Part shown: positions 36,643 through 44,805 of the stretch, piece by piece | How positions within the stretch are numbered: the first letter of the stretch is position 1 | Layout: each line of letters begins with the position of its first letter | NCBI GenBank assembly: GCA_903897925.1 | Contig: CAIUDG010000024.1 | Span: 1-64,000, forward strand | Direction of reading: 5' to 3' | From: an uncultured beta proteobacterium | GTDB taxonomy: Bacteria; Pseudomonadota; Gammaproteobacteria; Burkholderiales; Burkholderiaceae_C | DNA: 64,000 nt | Notes under the pieces: model-generated | Told to the model about the DNA's origin: nothing | The model's input: the letters and a program-made list of their open reading frames with translations, nothing else | Databases searched by the model: none | Position numbers and translations under genes: made by a program

Positions 36643-37449
36643 ATGCCAAGCGCGCACGAAGACCTTTTACCAAGTCCATGGAGCGTGGCGGGACGCACGC
36701 TGGGCAGCCGTTTTTTCCTCGGCACCGCGGGCTATCCCTCGCCCCAGGTGCTGCAGCAGGCAATTGCCGCCTCGGGTGCCGAAGTGGTCACCATGGCCTT
36801 GCGGCGCCAGCTGGCGCATGGCGCCGAAGCCAGTGATTTTTATGCCATGGTGCGTTCCAGCGGCGCCCACATCCTGCCCAATACGGCCGGCTGCCATACC
36901 GCGCGCGAAGCCATCACGCTGGCGCACATGGCGCGCGAAGTGTTCGACACGCCGTGGATCAAACTGGAAGTGGTGGGCGACGCCCACACCCTGCAGCCCG
37001 ATCCCTTCGAGCTGCTGGAAGCCGCCCGCCAACTGGTGCTGGATGGATTTGAGGTGTTCCCCTACTGCACCGACGACCTGGTCAGCTGCCAGCGCCTGCT
37101 CGACGCCGGTTGCCGCATCCTGATGCCCTGGGGCGCACCGATCGGTTCCGGCCAGGGCCTGGTGAATCCGGGCGCCTTGCGCACTTTGCGGGCGCGCCTG
37201 CCCGGGGTGCCGCTGATTGTTGACGCCGGCATCGGCAGCCCGGCCGATGCGGTGCAGGCGATGGAACTCGGACTCGACGCAGTCTTGCTGAACTCGGCGG
37301 TAGCGCAGGCGCTGGATCCGGTGCGCATGGCGCAGGCCTTTCGCCTGGGTATTGCCAGTGGCCGGCTGGCCTATGAGGCCGGCATCATGGCACGCCAGGA
37401 CATGGCGGTGGCCTCGACGCCGGTCACCGGCCGTCCTTTCGTGTTGTAA
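36643..37449 (+). CDS. thiG: Thiazole synthase ThiG
   Basis: A 268-residue TIM-barrel enzyme that condenses DXP, dehydroglycine and ThiS thiocarboxylate into the thiazole phosphate. The Schiff-base lysine lies in WIKLEVVGD. Other family segments include VLPYCTDD-like EVFPYCTDDLVSCQRL, RILMPWGAPIGSGQGL and VDAGIGSPADAVQAMELG. The ATG at 36643 follows a G-rich stretch a few bases after the thiS stop. Position and spacing show that it belongs to the same transcript. Confidence 0.96.
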   Translation: MPSAHEDLLPSPWSVAGRTLGSRFFLGTAGYPSPQVLQQAIAASGAEVVTMALRRQLAHGAEASDFYAMVRSSGAHILPNTAGCHTAREAITLAHMAREVFDTPWIKLEVVGDAHTLQPDPFELLEAARQLVLDGFEVFPYCTDDLVSCQRLLDAGCRILMPWGAPIGSGQGLVNPGALRTLRARLPGVPLIVDAGIGSPADAVQAMELGLDAVLLNSAVAQALDPVRMAQAFRLGIASGRLAYEAGIMARQDMAVASTPVTGRPFVL

Positions 37450-37461
37450 GCGCGGCGGCCT

Positions 37462-38151
37462 ATGGAACATTTCACTTCCGCTTATCCGGGGCCGGTGGCG
37501 GTTCCCTTGCAGGACCCGGCGCTTGGCGTGTATGCCGTGGTTGACAGCGCGGCCTGGGTGCGGCGCGTGCTGCAGGCCGGCCTGCGCACGGTGCAGCTGC
37601 GCCTCAAACATGCGGACCCGCAGCTGCTGGCAGCAGAAATCGCCGCCAGTGTGGCCTGTGCCCGGGCCCGGCCCGGGGCCCAGCTTTTCATCAACGACCA
37701 TTGGCAACTGGCGCTGGAACTTGGTGCCTACGGCGTGCACTTGGGGCAGGAAGACCTGGACCACGCCGACGTGGCGGCACTGTACCGCGCTGGTACGCGC
37801 CTGGGCCTGAGCACCCACAGCCCGGAGGAAATGGCGCGTGCGCTGCGTTTCAAACCCTCGTACGTCGCCTGCGGACCGGTGTATCCGACCCAGTCCAAAG
37901 CCATGCCCTGGGCGCCCCAGGGATTGACCACCCTGCGCCACTGGAGCGCGCAGCTGGCGCTGCCCCTGGTGGCGATCGGCGGCATTACGGAGCACACCAT
38001 GGCGCAGGTCGCCGCGCAGGGCGTGGCGGGGGCGGCGGTGATTTCGGCGATTACGCTGGCAGCCGACCCGGATTCGGCCTGTCGCCGGCTGGCGCAGCAA
38101 TTCCGGCTCGGCAGCGGCCAGCGCCCGGGGGCTGCGCCGGTAGAGCCCTGA
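37462..38151 (+). CDS. thiE: Thiamine phosphate synthase ThiE
   Basis: A 229-residue TIM-barrel enzyme that joins HMP diphosphate and thiazole phosphate. It has the ThiE signatures VQLRLKHAD, INDHWQLALELGAYGVHLGQ and the phosphate-binding GPVYPTQSKA, then VAIGGIT near the C-terminus. It closes the operon, 12 bases after thiG. HMP kinase ThiD is not present in the window. Confidence 0.94.
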   Translation: MEHFTSAYPGPVAVPLQDPALGVYAVVDSAAWVRRVLQAGLRTVQLRLKHADPQLLAAEIAASVACARARPGAQLFINDHWQLALELGAYGVHLGQEDLDHADVAALYRAGTRLGLSTHSPEEMARALRFKPSYVACGPVYPTQSKAMPWAPQGLTTLRHWSAQLALPLVAIGGITEHTMAQVAAQGVAGAAVISAITLAADPDSACRRLAQQFRLGSGQRPGAAPVEP

Positions 38152-38252
38152 GCCGATGCAAGGGCGTGTAAACCGATCGCCGGGCGCCGCGTTATATGCT
38201 GCAGGGGTCGGACAAACCGGTTCGACCAGAATGTAAACACAAAGGAACTCTT

Positions 38253-38570
38253 ATGAAGACACAAGTACGTGCCCTGACATTGGCTGCTGGACTGTTCTGC
38301 GCAGTGGCGGCGTTTGCCCAGACCGCCGCTCCGGCGCTCAAGGCCAGCGCCCCCGTGGCGGCTCCGGCGGCTGCCATGGCCCCTGCGGCAGCAGCGATGC
38401 CTGCGGCTGGCGGCGGTGCCGGCAAGGTCTGGGTCAACACCAAGTCCAAGGTTTACCACTGCGAAGGCAGCAAGAGCTACGGCACCACCAAGGTCGGTGA
38501 ATACATGAGCGAAGCCGATGCCAAGGCCAAGGGCAACCACGCCGACCACGGCAAGGCTTGCACCAAGTAA
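38253..38570 (+). CDS. Small exported protein with Ada-like metal-binding motif
   Basis: A 105-residue secreted protein. The ATG at 38253 is preceded by AAAGGAA and starts a clear signal peptide, probably cut after AFA. An Ala/Pro-rich linker (about 24-55) leads to a short C-terminal domain with [20 protein letters not shown] and [19 protein letters not shown]. Two Cys and two His residues occur in the spacing seen in small periplasmic domains that resemble the Ada metal-binding fold. The function is unknown. A strong terminator follows. Confidence 0.8.
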   Translation: MKTQVRALTLAAGLFCAVAAFAQTAAPALKASAPVAAPAAAMAPAAAAMPAAGGGAGKVWVNTKSKVYHCEGSKSYGTTKVGEYMSEADAKAKGNHADHGKACTK

Positions 38571-38588
38571 GCCGTTTCGGCAGACCAG

Positions 38589-38616
38589 CAAAAGGGGTGC
38601 TTGCACCCCTTTTTTG
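38589..38616 (+). terminator. Strong rho-independent terminator
   Basis: GGGGTGC (38594-38600) pairs with GCACCCC (38603-38609) around a TT loop. It is flanked by AAAA on the left and TTTTTT on the right, which extend the stem and provide the U-run. It ends the transcript of the small exported protein. Confidence 0.9.
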
Positions 38617-38642
38617 TCTGCTGGCGCCCCGCTTGGGTGGCC

Positions 38643-38656
38643 ATTTGTTTACAAAT
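38643..38656. promoter_or_regulatory. AT-rich inverted repeat upstream of glycine-zipper gene
   Basis: ATTTGT and ACAAAT form a 6-base inverted repeat with a TT spacer, in an AT-rich patch that stands out from its GC-rich surroundings. It lies 66-80 bases upstream of the next gene, a position fit for an operator or upstream promoter element. No regulator can be named. Confidence 0.35.
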
Positions 38657-38721
38657 ATTCATGTGCCCTTCGCCAGCCCGACATGGCGTCGGTGCATAGT
38701 GGCAAACACAGGTAGTAACCG

Positions 38722-39282
38722 ATGGAGCCGATGAGATTGACCATGAACAGAACCCGACTTGCCCTGATTGCCAGTGTTCCGCTGCTGGGCCTGTGGCCGC
38801 TGGCCGGCCAGGCACAGGAGACGGCGCGGGTGGTTTCCACCACGCCGGTGATGCAGCGTGTGGGTGTACCGCAACAGGTGTGCACCGATCGCCAGGTGGT
38901 GACGCCCGGGCAGAAGTCCGGTGCTGGTGCCGTGATGGGCGCGATTGCCGGTGGCGCGGTGGGCAATGCCGTGGGGCAGGGCAGCGGCCGTGATGTGGCC
39001 ACCGCCCTGGGCTTGGTTGGCGGCGCGGTGCTGGGCAACAATATCGAAGGCAGCGCGCCGGACACGGTGAAGACTGTGCGCCAGTGCGAAACGCAAACCG
39101 TGTACCAAGACAAGGTGGTGGCGTTTAATGTGGTCTACGAGTACGCTGGCAAGCAATACTCGGTACAGTCGCCGCAGGATCCGGGGCCGTATCTGCCGGT
39201 GCAGATCGTGCCGATTCTTCCGTCCCCGGCAGCGCCGCCAGTGGCGGTGATTCGCGAGCATGCGCCGCGCTACCGGTATTGA
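38722..39282 (+). CDS. Glycine-zipper 2TM-type envelope protein (186 aa)
   Basis: An exported protein with an N-terminal signal peptide (LALIASVPLLGLWPLAGQAQ) and a glycine-zipper region KSGAGAVMGAIAGGAVGNAV (about 65-84) of the kind that spans or lies on membranes. Two Cys residues flank the zipper (VCTDRQ and VRQCETQ) and could form a disulfide. The C-terminal part contains VVAFNVVYEYAGKQYSVQ and a Pro-rich end. Starts at 38722, 38734 or 38743 are all possible; none has a strong ribosome-binding site. It is paralogous to the next gene, with the same order of elements. Envelope stress or integrity is a common role for the family. Confidence 0.82.
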   Translation: MEPMRLTMNRTRLALIASVPLLGLWPLAGQAQETARVVSTTPVMQRVGVPQQVCTDRQVVTPGQKSGAGAVMGAIAGGAVGNAVGQGSGRDVATALGLVGGAVLGNNIEGSAPDTVKTVRQCETQTVYQDKVVAFNVVYEYAGKQYSVQSPQDPGPYLPVQIVPILPSPAAPPVAVIREHAPRYRY

Positions 39283-39329
39283 GCGTGCCGCGCGGGTTTC
39301 GGTTGGTAACGAACAGGATGAGGTGATAT

Positions 39330-40004
39330 ATGCGTACTTTGAATAAGTTGATGACGGCGTTGCTGTTGGGTGGTGTCGGTGTTGTGGCGCTGGCGCAGGA
39401 CGTTGGCCGGGTGATTTCGGCCACCCCCATCGTGCAGCAAGTGGCTACGCCACGCCAGGTTTGCAGTGACGAGCAAGTGGCGGTGCCGCAGCAGAAATCC
39501 GGCGCCGGAGCGCTGATGGGCGCGATTGCCGGGGGTGCCATGGGCAATGCCATAGGCCGTGGCGCCGGCAATGCCGCCGCCACCATGCTCGGCGTGATGG
39601 GCGGTGCCATTGTGGGCGACCACATTGAGGGCGACGCGCCGGCGCAGGTGCAATCGGTGCGCCATTGTGTCGACCAGAATTTTTATGAGAACCGCACCGT
39701 AGGCTACAACGTCGAATACGAATTCGGTGGCAAGCGTTACAACGTGCAGATGCCCAACAACCCGGGCCCGACCATCGCCTTGCAGGTGGCACCGGCGGGC
39801 GCATCGGCACCGGCTTACACCCAGCCAGCGCCGGTCTATACCCAGCCGCAGGTGGTGTACAGCCAGCCGCCGGTGTACGTGCAACAGCCGCCCGTGGTGG
39901 TCACGGCGCCGGCACCGGTGTATTACGCGCAGCCTTATTACTACCCGCCCGTGAGTCTGAATTTCGGATTTGGCTACTGGGGCGGTGGCCGGCACTGGCG
40001 CTGA
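39330..40004 (+). CDS. Glycine-zipper 2TM-type envelope protein (224 aa)
   Basis: The second of two tandem paralogues. It has a signal peptide (LMTALLLGGVGVVALAQ), the conserved QVCSDEQVAVPQQKSGAGAL, a glycine zipper (GAIAGGAMGNAIGRGAGNAA) and EYEFGGKRYNVQMPNNPGP, shared with its neighbour. It differs by a long C-terminal tail rich in Pro, Tyr, Gln and Val (about 155-205) and an aromatic end (FGFGYWGGG). AGGATGAGG lies before the ATG. It follows its paralogue after 47 bases, so the pair probably arose by duplication and is co-transcribed. Confidence 0.85.
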   Translation: MRTLNKLMTALLLGGVGVVALAQDVGRVISATPIVQQVATPRQVCSDEQVAVPQQKSGAGALMGAIAGGAMGNAIGRGAGNAAATMLGVMGGAIVGDHIEGDAPAQVQSVRHCVDQNFYENRTVGYNVEYEFGGKRYNVQMPNNPGPTIALQVAPAGASAPAYTQPAPVYTQPQVVYSQPPVYVQQPPVVVTAPAPVYYAQPYYYPPVSLNFGFGYWGGGRHWR

Positions 40005-40021
40005 AAGGGGCCGCCTTGGCT

Positions 40022-40135
40022 ATGAAGTTGCACCGCGCCAAAGACACCCTGCGCTACTGGACCCTGGTGGCCTCCGGCTACGTTTTGCTGAACCTGGGAG
40101 AAGATGCCTCGGTGGTGGCTTTCATGTTCTGCTGA
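40022..40135 (+). CDS. Possible small membrane protein (37 aa)
   Basis: A 37-codon frame beginning at ATG 40022, with AAAGGGG about 12 bases upstream. Residues 11-24 (RYWTLVASGYVLLN) and 30-37 (SVVAFMFC) are hydrophobic, so it could be a single-pass small protein. It lies between a glycine-zipper gene (17 bases away) and metY. Support is limited to start context and composition. Confidence 0.3.
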   Translation: MKLHRAKDTLRYWTLVASGYVLLNLGEDASVVAFMFC

Positions 40136-40171
40136 TGCGGGACAATAGCAGTCTTTTCAAGGAGACTGCAC

Positions 40172-41449
40172 ATGAAGATGGAAACCCTCGCCGTGCATGG
40201 CGGCTATACCCCGGACCCGACTACCAAGGCCGTAGCCGTGCCGATTTACCAAACCGTGGCTTACGCGTTTGATAACACCCAACATGGCGCCGACCTGTTT
40301 GACCTGAAGGTTGCGGGCAATATTTACAGCCGCATCATGAACCCGACCAACGGCGTGCTGGAAGCCCGGGTTGCGGCCATGGAAGGCGGCATTGCCGGTC
40401 TGGCGGTGGCTTCGGGCATGGCCGCGATCAGCTATGCCATCCAGACCATTGCCGAAAGCGGTGACAACATTGTTTCTGCCGCTACCTTGTACGGTGGCAC
40501 TTACAACCTGTTTGCCCACACCTTCCCGCAAATGGGCATTGAGGTGCGCTTTGCCGACGCGCGCGATCCGGCCTCGTTTGCCCAGCATATTGATGCCCGC
40601 ACCAAAGCCATCTATTGCGAATCGGTCGGCAACCCGCTGGGCAATGTCACCGACCTGGCCGCGCTGGCCGCCGTGGCCCATGCCCACGGGCTGCCGCTGA
40701 TTGTCGACAACACCGTGCCCAGCCCTTACCTGTGCCGGCCGATCGAACACGGTGCCGACATCGTGGTGCATTCGCTGACCAAATACCTGGGTGGCCATGG
40801 CACCACCATTGGCGGTCTGATTGTGGACAGTGGCAAGTTTCCCTGGGCCCAGTACCCGGAGCGTTTCAAGCGCCTGAACACGCCCGACGTGAGCTACCAC
40901 GGCGTGGTCTATACCGAAGCCCTGGGTGCTGCCGCGTACATCGGTCGGGCCCGGGTGGTGCCGTTGCGCAATATGGGCGCGGCACTGAGCCCGATGAATG
41001 CGTTCCAGATTTTGCAAGGCGTCGAAACCCTGGCATTGCGCATGGACCGCATTTGCGAGAACGCGGCCAAAGTGGCGCAGTACCTGCAGTCGCACGCCAA
41101 GGTCGCCTGGATCAACTATGCCGGCCTGCCCGACCACGCGGACCACGCGCTGGTGCAAAAGTACATGGGCGGACGCGCCTCCGGGCTGGTCAGCTTTGGT
41201 ATTAGGGGCGCTGACAGTTTGCAGTCGGGTGCGCGCTTCCAGGACGCGCTGCAGTTGTTCACCCGGCTGGTGAACATTGGCGACGCCAAATCGCTGGCCT
41301 GCCATCCGGCGACCACCACGCACCGACAGCTCAATCCGGAAGAACTGGCCAAGGCTGGCGTCAAGCCCGACATGGTGCGCCTGTCGATCGGCATTGAGCA
41401 CATCGACGACCTGATCGCCGATCTGGACCAGGCGCTGGCCGCCGCTTAA
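40172..41449 (+). CDS. metY: O-acetylhomoserine sulfhydrylase MetY
   Basis: A 425-residue PLP enzyme of the Cys/Met metabolism family that makes homocysteine from O-acetylhomoserine and sulfide. The PLP-binding Lys lies in [11 protein letters not shown]. Other family segments are [20 protein letters not shown], the aldolase-type loop [11 protein letters not shown], and LGIEHIDDL-like [15 protein letters not shown] at the end. AAGGAG precedes the ATG. O-succinylhomoserine use cannot be excluded by sequence, but the length and [15 protein letters not shown] region fit MetY. It stands alone. Confidence 0.93.
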   Translation: MKMETLAVHGGYTPDPTTKAVAVPIYQTVAYAFDNTQHGADLFDLKVAGNIYSRIMNPTNGVLEARVAAMEGGIAGLAVASGMAAISYAIQTIAESGDNIVSAATLYGGTYNLFAHTFPQMGIEVRFADARDPASFAQHIDARTKAIYCESVGNPLGNVTDLAALAAVAHAHGLPLIVDNTVPSPYLCRPIEHGADIVVHSLTKYLGGHGTTIGGLIVDSGKFPWAQYPERFKRLNTPDVSYHGVVYTEALGAAAYIGRARVVPLRNMGAALSPMNAFQILQGVETLALRMDRICENAAKVAQYLQSHAKVAWINYAGLPDHADHALVQKYMGGRASGLVSFGIRGADSLQSGARFQDALQLFTRLVNIGDAKSLACHPATTTHRQLNPEELAKAGVKPDMVRLSIGIEHIDDLIADLDQALAAA

Positions 41450-41489
41450 GGCACAGCGGCGCGCGGGGCGCTGAGGACGCCGAGAGCGT

Positions 41490-42257
41490 TCAGGGCGCCA
41501 GGTTGGCGTGCAGTTCGACCAGGGCCTGGGTCAGCTTGTGGCCCGGGTCCATGTAGATCATGGGCAGGCACTGCTGGTGGGACTCGCGAATCCGGACCGA
41601 CGACGGCAGGTAGGGCGAGAGCACCGGCAGGCCTTCGGCGATCAGTTCGTTGACGATGCGCTGCGGCAGATGGGCGCGTGGCTGAAACTGGTTCACCACA
41701 ATGCCCTTGATTTCCAGATCGGGGTTGTGGTCGGCCTTGATCTCTTGCACGTTTTCCAGCAGTGTGTACAAAGCCTTGCGCGAAAAGTCGTCGCAATCGA
41801 AGGGAATCAGGCAGCCGCCAGCCCCTATCAGTGCGGCGCGGGTAAAGAAATTCAGCGCCGGTGGCGTATCAATATAGATGCGGTCATAGACGCCGGACAG
41901 CTGCTGCAGCGCTTCGCGCAATTTGTAAATTTTTTGCCGCGACTCCAGTTTGCCCTGCAATTCGCCCAGCTCCGGGCTGGCAGGCATCAGGTCCAAGTTG
42001 GCATGCGGTGTCGCCACGACGAATTCGGTGGCGTCCATGGGCCGCAGGCTGAAACTCAGGCAATAGGCAAAAAATCCCCCCACATTGGCCTGCGCAGGGC
42101 GCGCCGTATCACCCAGCAAATAACTGCTGGAGTTGCCCTGCGGGTCGAGGTCGATCACCAGGGTGCGCAGCCCCTGGCTGGCGCTGATGGCGGCCAGGTT
42201 GCAGGTGATGGTGGACTTCCCGACGCCACCTTTTTGATTGAAGACGACCAGAGGCAT
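41490..42257 (-). CDS. ParA-family ATPase
   Basis: A 255-residue deviant Walker ATPase of the ParA/Soj type. The N-terminus starts immediately with the deviant Walker A motif NQKGGVGKSTITCNLA. DLDPQGNSSSYLLG and IYIDTPPALNFFTRAAL are the other signature segments. No parB or parS is visible next to it, so it is an orphan that may position a protein complex rather than a chromosome. It is transcribed after a degenerate pseudopilin gene, 78 bases apart, on the same strand. It is convergent with metY. Confidence 0.9.
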   Translation of the reverse strand: MPLVVFNQKGGVGKSTITCNLAAISASQGLRTLVIDLDPQGNSSSYLLGDTARPAQANVGGFFAYCLSFSLRPMDATEFVVATPHANLDLMPASPELGELQGKLESRQKIYKLREALQQLSGVYDRIYIDTPPALNFFTRAALIGAGGCLIPFDCDDFSRKALYTLLENVQEIKADHNPDLEIKGIVVNQFQPRAHLPQRIVNELIAEGLPVLSPYLPSSVRIRESHQQCLPMIYMDPGHKLTQALVELHANLAP

Positions 42258-42335
42258 GGCGTTGATTCCTGAAAATAGTGGGGATGGCCGATTATCCGCG
42301 CTGGGCGCGCTGCTGGCGCAGTGTGCCGCTGCGAC

Positions 42336-42893
42336 TTACCTGGCGTCTGCCCAGCGCAGACGCAAACTGGAGGCTTCGTACTCGCTGTGGTGCGGACAGG
42401 CCAGCCGGGCAGCGGCGTCGGCCCCGGGGTCGCACAGCAGCACGCTGCCCGCGGCAGACAGCGTGATGCGCAGCCTGGGCCGGATCTGCTGGTCGCTGGT
42501 GTAGGCCTCCAGCTCGACGCTGCTGATGGACGGCGAGCCGTCGGCATTGCTGACCGACCAGCCCAGCCCATTGAAGGTGGCCAGGTGGGCGCCGAGTGGG
42601 TTGACAGCAATACCAATGTGCTCGCTGCGGATCGCGGCGCTGGTGGCTGGCACCGGCTGCCCGTCGGTTTCGCTGTAGATGGCGATGCTGCCATTGGCGT
42701 TCAGGCGAAATTGCACGCGCTGGTTTTTGCTGATGGCGGTGCCGCGCGCCAGCGCCAGGCCCTGCGCCACGGTCTGGCCCAGGTGCGCCACCTCCAGGTT
42801 GGCGAGGCCGGTTTGCAGCCAGGGCAGCGCAAAGCCGAGCGCCGTACTCAGCAGCACCAAGGTCCCGCAGAGGGCGGCGCGGGGCAGACGCAT
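42336..42893 (-). CDS. GspH/FimT-like pseudopilin with degenerate leader
   Basis: A 185-residue protein resembling minor pseudopilins of the GspH/FimT group: after the N-terminal helix comes the diagnostic ALARGTAISKNQRVQFRLN (about 45-65), then a beta-rich globular part with two Cys (LLCDPG and LACPHH). The usual prepilin signal GFTLIEL is replaced by a normal hydrophobic stretch (TLVLLSTALGFALPWLQTGL), so the canonical Glu5 is missing. It may be exported by Sec as a soluble or anchored protein, or be a decaying gene. GGAGA precedes the ATG. No other pilin genes are near; ParA follows. Confidence 0.65.
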   Translation of the reverse strand: MRLPRAALCGTLVLLSTALGFALPWLQTGLANLEVAHLGQTVAQGLALARGTAISKNQRVQFRLNANGSIAIYSETDGQPVPATSAAIRSEHIGIAVNPLGAHLATFNGLGWSVSNADGSPSISSVELEAYTSDQQIRPRLRITLSAAGSVLLCDPGADAAARLACPHHSEYEASSLRLRWADAR

Positions 42894-43096
42894 GGGCGAT
42901 TTCTCCGGTCAGTAAGGCGTCTTTATGAACCGGTTTGTAGCGCTCCGCTGCGTGCTTTGCGCAGTTGAAAACAGTTGTTGGTGGCGGGGTGCGGAGTACT
43001 TCCTGATCAGCATTTGATCAAGACGATTTGATGTGTCCGCGGAATTATGGCTTCACTGCAGCACGGCAGTTGCAGCTATGTAAAGGAGTCATTGCA

Positions 43097-43495
43097 ATGC
43101 CCCATCCATCGTCTATTCATTGGTCTTTTTTCTCCGCCACGGTGCTGCTGCTTGGTACTGTGTCGGGCAGCGCCGGGCTGGCGCAGACACCGCAATTCAG
43201 CGAAGCCTTGAAGTCAGCAACCGAGCAGCAGGACGCACCGCGCGGCAAAAGCAAGGTCTATTCCGATGCCGCTGGTGCGCACACCAGCGCCAATGCCACC
43301 GTGCTCAATACCCGGCCGGCGACCGATGCGTCTGGAAATTTCATTATTTACAAATCGAGTGACCAGGCGGTGCGCGAATCTGCACAAACACGGGGTGAGC
43401 GCGCCACGGCCACGGCGCCGGGTGGACTGGAGGCACTGAAAGCCCGCCGCCCCGCCGAGGATAGCGGCGCATCGGATGGCAGCAATGGCAAGTAG
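43097..43495 (+). CDS. Exported hypothetical protein (132 aa)
   Basis: An unrecognised exported protein. The ATG at 43097 has AAAGGAG about 10 bases upstream and starts a signal peptide (FFSATVLLLGTVSGSAGLAQ). The mature part is polar, with low sequence complexity and few hydrophobic residues, rich in Ala, Ser, Thr and charged residues, and is probably disordered. FIIYKSSDQAV near residue 80 is the only strand-like stretch. The longer frame from 43028 would precede a signal peptide with 23 odd residues and was not used. Confidence 0.6.
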   Translation: MPHPSSIHWSFFSATVLLLGTVSGSAGLAQTPQFSEALKSATEQQDAPRGKSKVYSDAAGAHTSANATVLNTRPATDASGNFIIYKSSDQAVRESAQTRGERATATAPGGLEALKARRPAEDSGASDGSNGK

Positions 43496-43519
43496 CCGCC
43501 GCCCGAAGGGAGACTTTTG

Positions 43520-43999
43520 ATGCTGCAGTATTCGACCGACATTGTCTGGCCCCAGCGCGCCAGCCGCGCCTGTGCGGGCAGCCTGCCAGCACAGGCGCCT
43601 TGTGCATTGGTGGCGTCGCTATCGCGCTGGCATATGCGCTGGTTTCTGGCGCTGTGCGAACGCCAGAAATATTGTGTGGAAAGCTATCGGGATACGCCGA
43701 TTGGTAGCCTGGAATCGGATGGCTGGAAGCAGCTGACCTTGACGCAGGTGGTGCTGCGCCCGCAGGTCCGGTTTGCGGGTACACGGCAGCCGGATACAAC
43801 GTCCATTTTGGATATTCATGCGGCTGCGCTGGCGCAATGTGTGCTATTTGGCGGCGTAGAGATTGTGCTGTGCCCTTCGGAACCGCAACTAGGCTGGCTG
43901 CCCGGGGTATTCGCCGCGCTGGCGCCGGCGGCGGGGTGGCGGCGCGATGTGCTTCGGCCAGTGTGCAAGTGCCCGGTACAGCAGATGGCCACTTTATAA
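43520..43999 (+). CDS. Hypothetical protein (159 aa)
   Basis: I do not recognise this soluble protein. The ATG at 43520 has GGGAG upstream. It contains several Cys residues (RACAGSL, QAPCALV, LCERQKYCVE, LAQCVLF, VLCPSE and a terminal VCKCPVQ). A segment LDIHAAALAQCVLFGGVEIVLC looks like an alternating helix-strand core. It lies 24 bases after the exported 132-aa protein and may be co-transcribed with it. Function unknown. Confidence 0.55.
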   Translation: MLQYSTDIVWPQRASRACAGSLPAQAPCALVASLSRWHMRWFLALCERQKYCVESYRDTPIGSLESDGWKQLTLTQVVLRPQVRFAGTRQPDTTSILDIHAAALAQCVLFGGVEIVLCPSEPQLGWLPGVFAALAPAAGWRRDVLRPVCKCPVQQMATL

Positions 44000-44070
44000 G
44001 TGCGTAAATTGGTGATATACGAGGACAAAGTAGACCTATGCCAATAGGCTAGCTTCGTTACCCTTCTAGT

Positions 44071-44092
44071 CGTTATTGCATGGGCAATAACG
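44071..44092. promoter_or_regulatory. 9-base perfect inverted repeat upstream of unknown gene
   Basis: CGTTATTGC (44071-44079) and GCAATAACG (44084-44092) form a perfect 9-base inverted repeat around ATGG. It begins 26 bases before the ATG of the 191-aa gene, in an AT-rich leader with TATAAGGATT. It could be an operator, perhaps for the downstream protein itself, or an RNA hairpin that controls translation. Confidence 0.5.
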
Positions 44093-44117
44093 CAACGCCC
44101 ATTTATAAGGATTAGAC

Positions 44118-44693
44118 ATGCCTTTGTCTTCTGACGAAATTTCCACCATTCAGCACGCCGGAGTGGCCTTGCACCGCGCCAGCGAAACTATCGCCGAGGC
44201 TTTGCGCCTGCAGGCCGAGCGCATGGTCAAGCTGGTTGCTCTGCAGCCATTTCAAAACGAGAGCGAGCAGGCACTTGCGCAATTCAAGGCGCTGGCCGGC
44301 TTAAGCCAGGAACTTAAGGTGCAGGAAGAGCGTCTGCGCGGCCTTTATGGCAGTGCGGAAGATCTGCTGCGTGGGCCGTTATCGCCACTGGTCGGAAAAT
44401 TGCGCAAAGCGCCGGCCAAGGATGCAGCGCGCAAGCCGAGCGCCAAGCGCGTGCGCAAGGTGCAGCGTGGTCCCGGCCCGCTCAGCCCGAATGACCACAA
44501 GGTATTGCAGTACTTCCAGAAGGTACTCAAGCCTGGCGAGTGGCTGGCGCTGACGGGTACGGTGATTGCGGCCGGCGCCGGACTGCCCAAGGGTTCTGTG
44601 GGTATTTCGGTGACCCGCGTGGTGGCTTCTGGCGCCGTCAAGCGTGGTCCCGGTGGAACCTTTCAACTGGCGGCAACGGCGCAGCCGGCATAA
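44118..44693 (+). CDS. Hypothetical protein, helical N-terminus with possible winged helix
   Basis: A 191-residue protein of no recognised family. Residues 5-85 are strongly helical (for example ASETIAEALRLQAERMVKLV). Residues 95-120 are very basic (RKPSAKRVRKVQRGPG). The C-terminal 60 residues (LSPNDHKVLQYFQKVLKPGE and later GISVTRVVASGAVKRGPGGT) look like a small winged-helix domain, with a recognition-helix-like segment and a basic wing. The combination suggests a nucleic-acid-binding protein, which would fit the inverted repeat in its leader. This is inference; no ligand or partner is seen. Confidence 0.6.
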   Translation: MPLSSDEISTIQHAGVALHRASETIAEALRLQAERMVKLVALQPFQNESEQALAQFKALAGLSQELKVQEERLRGLYGSAEDLLRGPLSPLVGKLRKAPAKDAARKPSAKRVRKVQRGPGPLSPNDHKVLQYFQKVLKPGEWLALTGTVIAAGAGLPKGSVGISVTRVVASGAVKRGPGGTFQLAATAQPA

Positions 44694-44757
44694 ATTGATT
44701 TTGGCTATACAAACTCGATTTTAATTTTCCGCGGCACACGACATATTGCGCACATCT

Positions 44758-44777
44758 GCAGCACTTCCCGGTGCTGC
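44758..44777 (+). other. Hairpin in the leader of the SBP gene
   Basis: GCAGCAC and GTGCTGC form a perfect 7-bp stem around TTCCCG. It lies about 30 bases before the ATG of the binding protein gene. No T-run follows, so it could be a weak end for the upstream transcript or a leader hairpin. Confidence 0.35.
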
Positions 44778-44805
44778 AACTTTCGCCAGCTTGTGGAGTG
44801 CCTAA

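Noticed and set aside
43001-43025. Two TGATCA palindromes close together upstream of the 132-aa exported protein
   Set aside because: They do not fit the FNR or LuxR spacing, and TGATCA alone is too common to support a site.
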